From NCBI GenBank assembly GCA_015523085.1, contig WALA01000043.1, positions 1-10,301 of the forward strand: DNA of 10,301 nucleotides, written 5' to 3'. The notes under the pieces were generated by a model that ran no database searches, was not told where the DNA came from, and saw only the letters and a program-made list of their open reading frames with translations. Position 1 is the first letter of the stretch, and each line of letters begins with the position of its first letter. The translations under genes were made by a program, and so were the position numbers. Positions 4,953 through 10,301 of this stretch are shown in pieces. Source of the DNA: Candidatus Aenigmatarchaeota archaeon. Lineage in GTDB: Archaea; Aenigmatarchaeota; Aenigmatarchaeia; GW2011-AR5; WALA01.

Positions 4953-5825
4953 ATGCTGGACGTGTGCTACGACTTCGTCACCGACTCAAAACCAATTGAC
5001 ATCAAAATAGAGAGGCCGTTCGGATTCGTCGTTCGCGAGCTCCCTGACGTGCGAAAAATAAGGAAGTACACGTTCCACAACGAGCGCCTCTTCTTCATAC
5101 ACATTCTCAAGAAGGTCAATATGAACACCCTCGACGCCGTGAGGTTTCTCGAATCCCGCGGACTGCGCGTTGGGTACGCCGGCCTCAAGGACAAGAACGC
5201 CGTGACGTACCAGTACGTTTCATTGGACAGAAAAGTTGACATCACCACGGACAACATCGAAGTCAAGTTCTACGCCATGGGGAAGTGGCTGTCTCCCGGC
5301 GACCTCGCCGGAAACAGGTTCGAGCTCACGCTGAACAAAAAAATAGAATGGACACCTCCGGACATCCTCCCGAATTACTTCGGTCCCCAAAGGTTTGGCG
5401 GTGGCAATCACGTCATCGGCTACAAAATTCTGAGAAGAGACCTCAAACCGAAGTTCCCAAAGAGAATGATAAAGTTCTACATAAACGCGTACCAGTCGTG
5501 GGTATTCAACGAGCTCGTCAAGGAAGCCATAAAAAGAGGGGCGCTCTCCGGCCTCGCTCCACTGCCCGGATTCGCGTCCAAGAGGAAAAAGAATTGGATG
5601 TGGGAGCTCATAGACCGCATACACCGCGACCATGGCATAAAGCTGAGCGACTACCGAATAAACGAATTGCACCTCACGGTAATGGGCTCGCAGAGAAAGC
5701 TCGGCGTCCCTATTAAAAATTTCGCGATAAATGATAATAAAATGACGTTCGAGCTACCGCCTGGCTCATACGCCACCGTACTTGTGAACGAGATAAAGAA
5801 AGTGAGATGCAATGTTGACATTTGA
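4953..5825 (+). CDS. truD: tRNA pseudouridine synthase TruD, compact form
   Basis: TruD isomerises U13 in the D loop of tRNAs; the eukaryotic homologue is Pus7. Motif I, VGYAGLKDKNAVTYQYVS (73-90), carries the catalytic Asp at residue 80. Motif II is NYFGPQRFGGGNHVIG (141-156). The helix INAYQSWVFNELVKEAIKRG follows near 176-195, and the C-terminal block ELPPGSYATVLVNEIKK near 268-284 is also typical. At 290 aa it is markedly shorter than E. coli TruD (349) and typical archaeal members (often around 400). The shortening falls mainly in the inserted TRUD domain between motif II and the C-terminal block. The ATG has GTGATT just upstream, overlapping the pth2 stop region. The last 14 bases overlap the next glycosyltransferase. 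The frame is intact and all catalytic motifs are kept, so it is likely active. Confidence 0.95.
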   Translation: MLDVCYDFVTDSKPIDIKIERPFGFVVRELPDVRKIRKYTFHNERLFFIHILKKVNMNTLDAVRFLESRGLRVGYAGLKDKNAVTYQYVSLDRKVDITTDNIEVKFYAMGKWLSPGDLAGNRFELTLNKKIEWTPPDILPNYFGPQRFGGGNHVIGYKILRRDLKPKFPKRMIKFYINAYQSWVFNELVKEAIKRGALSGLAPLPGFASKRKKNWMWELIDRIHRDHGIKLSDYRINELHLTVMGSQRKLGVPIKNFAINDNKMTFELPPGSYATVLVNEIKKVRCNVDI

Positions 5826-7029
5826 CACGTTCAATCTGTACCTGTTCATATTCGTTGTGTACATATCCATACTATTCGGCGTGTTCTGGATATTCCTCTA
5901 CTTGAAGCACAGGCGCTTCGTGTACGAGAACATCAACGGAAAGGAAATTCCAATGACTATGATAATCCCGGCGCACAACGAGGAGAAGCACCTGGAAAAG
6001 TGCGTGAAGTCAGTTCTCGAGCAAAACTACAACGAGCGGATTGACGTCATAATAGTTGACGATGGCTCCACGGATCGCACGGGTGACATCGCTGATGAGC
6101 TCGCAAGGAAGCATAAGAATGTCCGCGTGATACACCAGAAGAACATGGGAAAGGCGCGAGCCCTCAACAGAGCGCTAAGGGAAGTCCGCACGGGCGTCGT
6201 GGGGTTCGTGGATGCAGATTCGTTTCTCTCAAAGAACGTTCTCTCGACGGCCGTCAAGTATCTGTCAAAGTACGATTCCGTTGTCTCTCCAATGCTTCCA
6301 ACAAAGACAAACAAGCTCATATTGAGATTGCAGGAAATCGAATACATGGTGGCATCCATAACAAGAAAGCTGTCGTCAGCAATAGGCGCGATGTTTCTCA
6401 CCCCCGGAATGGCAATTTACAAAACAGACGTCATAAGGAAAGTCGGTGGATTCTCAACGACAACGATAACGGAAGACCTTGAAATGGGGCTGAAGCTAAT
6501 TCTGAACGGGTACAAGATAGGGTACATATCAAACGAATTCGTGTACACAGAATGTCCAGATACGTGGAGGGGCTTCTTCCACCAGAGGATAAGGTGGACG
6601 CGCGGATTCATAGAAAATATGATACATTACAGGAAGCTTTTGTTCAACAGAAAGCACGAGCACCTTGGCCTCTTCGTACTTCCAATGAGGGTCATCATCC
6701 CGTTATCGGCCGTCACACTTTACGTTCTCTCTGCCTACGACAGCATAGTCGCATTCTTCCAAAACATCGTCGACCTCGTAAACACGAATTTCGACATAGG
6801 ATTCTTCATGAGCACGCGCCACATATCGATATCAACGTACAGCACGATATTCTTCCTAACGCTGACATTTTCGTACTTGACCATGATTTACATGGCGAAA
6901 AAATACTCAAGAAGAAGAATACGACCGCTTGACCTCATCACATTTATATTGATTTACCCGACTATTAATATGCTCATAACAATAATTTCGCTTGTGTACG
7001 AAATCGTTGGGGCGAAAAAGAGATGGTAG
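5812..7029 (+). CDS. Membrane-bound processive-type family 2 glycosyltransferase
   Basis: This 405-aa integral membrane enzyme resembles the poly-N-acetylglucosamine, hyaluronan and cellulose synthase-like group (COG1215). It has an N-terminal hydrophobic segment (about 8-31), then a cytoplasmic GT-A domain. The motifs in that domain are MIIPAHNEEKHL (50-61), IIVDDGSTDRT (80-90), metal-binding DAD (134-136), catalytic TED (220-222) and QRIRW (258-262), the Q/RxxRW acceptor-site signature of processive enzymes. Two or three C-terminal hydrophobic spans follow (about 285-307, 343-361 and 374-398). It probably extends or exports a surface polysaccharide, or glycosylates a lipid; the product cannot be named. 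The ATG has GTGAG about nine bases upstream and overlaps the truD end by 14 bases. Its own stop overlaps the next gene by seven bases. Confidence 0.92.
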   Translation: MLTFDTFNLYLFIFVVYISILFGVFWIFLYLKHRRFVYENINGKEIPMTMIIPAHNEEKHLEKCVKSVLEQNYNERIDVIIVDDGSTDRTGDIADELARKHKNVRVIHQKNMGKARALNRALREVRTGVVGFVDADSFLSKNVLSTAVKYLSKYDSVVSPMLPTKTNKLILRLQEIEYMVASITRKLSSAIGAMFLTPGMAIYKTDVIRKVGGFSTTTITEDLEMGLKLILNGYKIGYISNEFVYTECPDTWRGFFHQRIRWTRGFIENMIHYRKLLFNRKHEHLGLFVLPMRVIIPLSAVTLYVLSAYDSIVAFFQNIVDLVNTNFDIGFFMSTRHISISTYSTIFFLTLTFSYLTMIYMAKKYSRRRIRPLDLITFILIYPTINMLITIISLVYEIVGAKKRW

Positions 7030-7691
7030 ACAAGGAAATTTACGCAATGACCATAATCGTCGGGACTGCCATATTCGTGCTTGGGTTTTATGTAGGCGGG
7101 CTGATAAACCAAAATAAAATTCGCGCCATAGAAAACCAAAACGAGCTCCTCTCAATACGAATCGAGAACATCAACCTTGCTATGAAGATGCTCGAGAGCA
7201 TGAATGACACGAAAATAACGTGCGACTACATGAACGAGCAGCTGAAAGAGTCCTTGAAGGAGCGAATGAAAATTGTCGAAGAGCTGCAACGGACGGAAAA
7301 GCTCGACGCCAAAAAATTCGACATAACAAAGAGGAAGTACACGTTGTCGCTCATAAACATATGGCTGCTATCAAAGGAGAGGGACAGGATATGCGGCACG
7401 AAAACGCCCATAATACTTTACTTCTACGCAATAGGTGATGAAAGGAGCCGCGAGCAGGGGAAAATACTCGATCACGTGGTTTACGAGTACGAGCGAGATG
7501 GCAAGAACCTAACCGTTCTCTCCATAGACAAAAACTTTGACATGTCCATAATAAGCATTCTTGAGAAAGATCTAAACGTGACGTCCGCGCCAACAATAAT
7601 AATAGACGGGAAGAAATTCGACGGCCTGACAAAAGAAGATGTCATAGAAAATTATTTGTGCAACGAGTTCGAGTACTGTCTGGCTCAGTAA
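7023..7691 (+). CDS. Membrane-anchored thioredoxin-fold protein lacking CxxC
   Basis: The 222-aa product has one N-terminal transmembrane helix (about 8-28), a long polar and probably coiled-coil helical region (about 30-105), and a C-terminal domain with thioredoxin-fold features. The first strand of that domain is TPIILYFYA (128-136), a helix follows from about 143, and VTSAPTIIIDGKKFDGL (186-202) contains the cis-proline (P190) before a strand pair. The redox CxxC expected at the start of the helix is replaced by DERS (139-142). The remaining cysteines C67, C124, C213 and C219 are elsewhere. It is therefore unlikely to be a standard oxidoreductase, and may be a chaperone-like or scaffold member. 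The ATG overlaps the upstream glycosyltransferase by seven bases. Its stop overlaps the stop of the convergent gene by seven bases. The fold call is from pattern recognition and is moderately sure. Confidence 0.8.
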   Translation: MVDKEIYAMTIIVGTAIFVLGFYVGGLINQNKIRAIENQNELLSIRIENINLAMKMLESMNDTKITCDYMNEQLKESLKERMKIVEELQRTEKLDAKKFDITKRKYTLSLINIWLLSKERDRICGTKTPIILYFYAIGDERSREQGKILDHVVYEYERDGKNLTVLSIDKNFDMSIISILEKDLNVTSAPTIIIDGKKFDGLTKEDVIENYLCNEFEYCLAQ

Positions 7692-8209
7692 AGACCGAAC
7701 ACGGACAAAACGTACTTGTCCGCCGCCATCTGAGCTCCGTCCGTCGTGTTTCCCGATATCGTGATCGTGTTGTTTCTGAGCTCTACATAAGTTCCGTTTG
7801 CGCCCGTCCGCGGACCAATAAGTCTTATAACGAGGTCTCCTTTTTCAGGGACGTACGAGTCGATTTCGCTCGCGTTGAACTCCTTCTCGATTCCCTGGTA
7901 CTCGAAGTAGGGCTTCAGTCGAAGCACGATGTTCTGCCCCATGACGCTGAAAAGCGCGTTGTCCTTGTCGTTGCTCCCATTGAAAACGAACATTATCCGC
8001 TTCGCCTGATACGTTTTTATTTGAATGAGCTCCGGATTGTTGCATGGAACCTTTTCGGAAAGTTTCGGATTTATCGAGAACACGTAAGCATGGCCATCGA
8101 CATTCACGCTGTAAAATTTCGATTTCGGCCGCCTGACAAATATCAAGAGCGTTGCAATGACTACAACGAGCACGAATACACCAAGTTTTATGGCAATGTC
8201 CTTTTTCAT
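7685..8209 (-). CDS. Single-pass membrane protein with extracytoplasmic domain, partner of the wHTH regulator
   Basis: I do not recognise the family. The 174-aa product starts MKKDIAIKLG, has one transmembrane helix (about 8-25) followed by RRPKSK, and then an outer domain rich in short beta strands. Sequons are at N77, N112, N138, N147 and N154, and there is one cysteine (C56). The end, NTITISGNTTDGAQMAADKYVLSVFG, has a GxTxxxxxxAADKxxLxxxG pattern that I associate, without certainty, with archaeal envelope proteins. A TTG in frame at 8221 is rejected. The ATG at 8209 has GGTGAG just upstream and forms an ATGA overlap with the stop of the regulator gene, showing translational coupling. The two proteins are thus probably made together. 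The 3' end overlaps the convergent thioredoxin-like gene by seven bases. Confidence 0.8.
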   Translation of the reverse strand: MKKDIAIKLGVFVLVVVIATLLIFVRRPKSKFYSVNVDGHAYVFSINPKLSEKVPCNNPELIQIKTYQAKRIMFVFNGSNDKDNALFSVMGQNIVLRLKPYFEYQGIEKEFNASEIDSYVPEKGDLVIRLIGPRTGANGTYVELRNNTITISGNTTDGAQMAADKYVLSVFGLY

Positions 8210-9069
8210 CGTCTCACCCAAAAGTTGACGAGCTTTATCTTGCTCTTCCTCCCCCTGCGCTCGCGCTTTATCAGGCCGCGCTCCTCGAACGTTTTGAGGA
8301 TTCTCGAGACCTTTGCTTTGGAAAATCCCGTCTCACGAACAATATCACGCTGATAAATGTTTTTATTCTTTAATATCATTTCCATCACTCGCTTTTCGTC
8401 GCTTGAAAGGGCTGTGAGTATCATCTTCGACCTGCTTCTGGATATGTAAATTACAACGACCAGAATTGCGAGCGCCAGGAAAGCGGCTATTATGTATATG
8501 AAATTCGTCTTGGACGCCGGCTCGTAGTAGACGTAGAATCTCAGATACTCCCCTATTTGGGGGCGCGTCATGTTCCACGAAACGTAAATGGTTCTTCCGC
8601 TTGACCCGATCACACCGCTCGGCGGATAGTAGGAGTCGTTCACGCGCCCGCTTATTATGTAGCCCTTTGGAAGGTCAACCTTGACGTAAGTTTGGTTTAT
8701 CAGATCGGTTATGGGAATGCCGAATCTAAAAAGATATACACCATTGTTCGGCGTGACGAGGTTGTTGGAGTGGAATGTTATGACAATGTTCTTTGAATTC
8801 ACGCCATTGCATATTATCGATGAGCCAACTGCGTTTTCTGAGAGCGAACATTGGACGTTTCTTCCACCCGCCTCCGCGCGGACGCCGTAAACGTTGTAGT
8901 ACGTAACGATGCTGACCGTTGGTTGACTCTCGTAAAATGTTATATTATAAGTCAGTGAGCTCCGCCTGTCCGATGGTGAAACGTAAACGTCGAGCGATTT
9001 TATCATGGACGAATGAACGGCTGGAATCAAAAGAACCAACACCAGCAGCGCGAATAGCCTTCTATCCAT
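8206..9069 (-). CDS. Membrane-bound winged-helix transcription regulator with extracytoplasmic sensor domain
   Basis: The 287-aa product has a signal peptide (hydrophobic 5-17, VHSS at the likely cleavage point). An outer beta-rich domain of about 165 residues follows (sequons N42, N125, N144, N166; a C74/C87 pair may form a disulfide). A transmembrane helix spans about 189-209, a basic RSRSK stop-transfer follows, and the cytoplasmic winged helix is at about 222-285. That last domain contains KRVMEMILKNKNIYQRDI, a recognition-helix region GFSKAKVSRILKTFEERG, and the wing KRERRGRKSKIKLV. This layout matches archaeal membrane-associated wHTH proteins (COG2512-like), thought to link an outside signal to DNA binding. 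The ATG is 26 bases from the TATA box with no ribosome binding site, so the mRNA is leaderless. It is coupled to the downstream gene by ATGA. Ligand and target genes are unknown. Confidence 0.88.
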   Translation of the reverse strand: MDRRLFALLVLVLLIPAVHSSMIKSLDVYVSPSDRRSSLTYNITFYESQPTVSIVTYYNVYGVRAEAGGRNVQCSLSENAVGSSIICNGVNSKNIVITFHSNNLVTPNNGVYLFRFGIPITDLINQTYVKVDLPKGYIISGRVNDSYYPPSGVIGSSGRTIYVSWNMTRPQIGEYLRFYVYYEPASKTNFIYIIAAFLALAILVVVIYISRSRSKMILTALSSDEKRVMEMILKNKNIYQRDIVRETGFSKAKVSRILKTFEERGLIKRERRGRKSKIKLVNFWVRR

Positions 9070-9090
9070 GTATAAAAATATGGAAGAAGT

Positions 9091-9099
9091 TTTTAAATA
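9091..9099 (-). promoter_or_regulatory. TATA box for the membrane wHTH gene (leaderless)
   Basis: On the minus strand it reads TATTTAAAA, centred 26 bases before the ATG at 9069. No Shine-Dalgarno sequence precedes the ATG. A second A/T run, TATTTTTATA at 9071-9080, touches the start codon and is too close to serve. Confidence 0.55.
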
Positions 9100-9102
9100 A
9101 CA

Positions 9103-9540
9103 TCACGTTCTTATGACAAAGCCGCCTATACCGGCCTGCGCGAATTGGTGCATGACACCAGATATGACGTTCACGGAATTTTGAAGGTCTCCTATGCTGA
9201 TTTTCACTTCATCCGGCTCTATTATCTCCGTTGACGACGGACCGTAGACGATGACTATGTTAATCAAATCGAAGACGCTTTTCACAAGCGCTTCAACTTC
9301 GCCTGCTGTGGAGTACGCTTCGGAAGTTCCTTTAGGAGGGTTCTCAACCTTAATTGGCTCCGCTATGTCCTTCTTGTACGCAATTATCTGATTCAAGCTC
9401 GTCAATTTGTCTATGTGGTCTTCAAGCGCCTTTTTGGATATGTCCGGCTTCGCAGCGAGAACGTCGAACGCAAACCAAACTTTTATCCACCCTTCCTTGA
9501 GTTTGTCCCTTATTTCGAACGATGACATTTCCTTAAACAC
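9103..9540 (-). CDS. Soluble protein of unknown function
   Basis: The 145-aa product has no signal peptide, no transmembrane segment and no cysteine. It shows an N-terminal helical block SSFEIRDKLKEGWIKVWFAFDVLAAKP (within 6-32), a helix (ALEDHIDKLTSL), and a strand YKKDIAEPIKVENPPKG (55-71). After these come a helix (GEVEALVKSVFDLINIVI), VYGPSSTEIIEPDEVKISIGDLQNSVN (98-124) and a C-terminal helix with GIGGFVIRT. It has the look of a conserved compact domain rather than a random frame, but I cannot name a family. The start is GTG at 9540. GGTGA lies four bases upstream and a TATA box is at 9573-9579, whereas the ATG at 9528 has only AAGGA almost touching it. It sits between a surface-protein gene and the membrane wHTH gene, each apparently with its own promoter. 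Confidence 0.75.
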   Translation of the reverse strand: MFKEMSSFEIRDKLKEGWIKVWFAFDVLAAKPDISKKALEDHIDKLTSLNQIIAYKKDIAEPIKVENPPKGTSEAYSTAGEVEALVKSVFDLINIVIVYGPSSTEIIEPDEVKISIGDLQNSVNVISGVMHQFAQAGIGGFVIRT

Positions 9541-9572
9541 AAAATCACCAAATAAAATAGAAGTAAAAAGGA

Positions 9573-9579
9573 TTTAAAT
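9573..9579 (-). promoter_or_regulatory. TATA box for the 9103-9540 gene
   Basis: ATTTAAA on the minus strand is centred about 36 bases before the GTG at 9540. It gives a leader of about ten bases that would just contain the GGTGA ribosome binding site. It starts directly after the stop codon of the upstream surface-protein gene. Confidence 0.45.
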
Positions 9580-9582
9580 GAT

Positions 9583-10301
9583 TTACTCGACACCTGCCGC
9601 TATGACTTGGAGAACCCCTGTCTTCATCTGGCCGTGTGCAACCCCGTATGGAACCATTATATTCACAACCGCGTTCTTCACCTTTCCCGGAGTCAGCTTG
9701 TTTGACGGGCTGACGAAGTAGTCGAAGTTCGGGCATATTATCGTTCCCGCACCCGTCTGCGTCACGCCAGGAGCTTCCGCGTTCCACTTTATGAATCTCA
9801 CCTTCGAGCAGTCACCTGCTATCGCAATGCAGTAGTTGAGATTACTTCCGAATATGCTGTCCACCGAATTGAATCCCGTGAGATTTCCGTATCCCCACCC
9901 ATCCTGAGCTCCGACAACCGTAACGGTTGCGCAGTTCGAGCACGAGCTCGAAACGTCTATCGTGTCCGTCGAGGACTCGTTGTGCACGACTGTTGATATT
10001 CTCAAAACGTCTCCACTGTCGTTGCAAAGTCCGTTGCCGCCGTCAACGAGCTCCCAGAAGAACTCGTGGTTGGCGATTCTCCATCGTCCCCAGTGGTTCG
10101 AGTCGACGGTCAAATAAGCCGGCTTGTCACCCGTCTGGCTGTCGTTTGCATACGATAGCATGTCAACGAAGTAAGGAACACTCGTTGTTGATGGCATTGA
10201 AGTGTTTCGGAGCACAATCCAATTTGCCGGGTCGTATGCGTTTGGAAGACCGGAACCGAACGGATTTGACGACGGCTGCGTCACGTTGAACCAAATGTAC
10301 G
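9583..10301 (-). CDS. C-terminal part of a secreted or surface protein (5' end outside the window)
   Basis: The frame is open to the window edge, beginning YIWFNVTQPSSN, so the true start lies beyond 10301; a GTG at 10284 is not a credible start. About 239 residues are visible. They are rich in Ser, Thr, Asn, Gly and aromatic residues, with many sequons (NVT, NTS, NDS, NES, NLT). Several cysteine groups occur (GLCND, SCSNC, YCIAIAGDC, IICPN), suggesting disulfides in an extracytoplasmic protein. There is no transmembrane helix at the C-terminus. The last 35 residues contain LTPGKVKNAVVNIMVPYG and end in a strand. This LxPGxxxxxxxxxxVPxG pattern resembles the closing beta strands of archaeal surface domains, an impression only. 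Lectin, S-layer-like and pilin-associated roles are all possible; the function is unknown. Confidence 0.75.
   Translation of the reverse strand, partial: YIWFNVTQPSSNPFGSGLPNAYDPANWIVLRNTSMPSTTSVPYFVDMLSYANDSQTGDKPAYLTVDSNHWGRWRIANHEFFWELVDGGNGLCNDSGDVLRISTVVHNESSTDTIDVSSSCSNCATVTVVGAQDGWGYGNLTGFNSVDSIFGSNLNYCIAIAGDCSKVRFIKWNAEAPGVTQTGAGTIICPNFDYFVSPSNKLTPGKVKNAVVNIMVPYGVAHGQMKTGVLQVIAAGVE

Noticed and set aside
5285..5716. Plus-strand alternate frame of 143 codons inside truD
   Set aside because: The Arg/Lys/His-rich sequence has no motif, and truD itself is unambiguous across the same bases.
7658..8353. Long open frame (231 codons) on the plus strand
   Set aside because: It lies opposite two well-supported minus-strand genes, is very rich in Arg with no domain pattern, and has no promoter or ribosome binding site; it is an antisense shadow.
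9927..10301. Plus-strand open frame near the right edge
   Set aside because: It has Arg/Ser-rich composition and lies opposite the secreted-protein frame, whose sequons and cysteine pattern indicate the real coding strand.
1..10301. CRISPR array, insertion sequences, long direct repeats
   Set aside because: None were seen on reading; gene packing leaves no non-coding stretch over about 120 bases apart from the tRNA region (2277-2569), which is accounted for by promoters, the tRNA and the palindromes.

Overview
The window is archaeal chromosome. It carries archaeal or archaeal/eukaryotic marker genes: Alba, a FEN-1 flap endonuclease, aEF-1 beta with its small zinc-ribbon neighbour, Pth2-type peptidyl-tRNA hydrolase and TruD. 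It also shows archaeal promoters (TTTAAA or TTTATAAA boxes about 25 nt before a start) and GGTGA-type ribosome binding sites. Genes are tightly packed, with overlapping or abutting ends. The compact TruD (290 aa) and small aEF-1 beta (84 aa) would suit a reduced-genome (DPANN-like) archaeon, but that placement is inference and I cannot name the lineage.

Layout. 22-438 encodes a small membrane-anchored surface protein. 486-764 encodes Alba, convergent with fen1 (765-1772, minus), with no base between the two stop codons. 1851-2276 (minus) is a two-gene translation operon: a 53-aa eight-cysteine zinc-ribbon protein, then aEF-1 beta. Divergent from it is a tRNA-Arg(GCG) at 2382-2455. 2570-3262 is a family 2 glycosyltransferase and 3291-3899 a PHP-family phosphoesterase. 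A probable five-gene operon follows (3933-7691): a dolichol-phosphate-sugar-synthase-like glycosyltransferase, Pth2, TruD, a membrane processive-type glycosyltransferase, and a membrane-anchored thioredoxin-fold protein that lacks CxxC.

From 7685 to the end everything is on the minus strand. A membrane-bound winged-helix regulator (8206-9069) is coupled by an ATGA overlap to a single-pass surface protein (7685-8209). Next come a soluble protein of unknown function (9103-9540) and the C-terminal part of a large secreted or surface protein (9583 to beyond the window).

Together the genes cover chromatin and replication repair (Alba, FEN-1), translation (aEF-1 beta, zinc ribbon, tRNA, Pth2, TruD) and cell-envelope building or sensing (three glycosyltransferases, several N-sequon-rich extracytoplasmic proteins, membrane wHTH regulator). 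I saw no CRISPR array, insertion sequence, integrase or prophage gene. The more unusual items are the membrane wHTH/partner pair, the CxxC-less thioredoxin-like protein, the miniature TruD, the altered PCNA-binding tail of FEN-1, and the pair of nested palindromes between the tRNA and the first glycosyltransferase.
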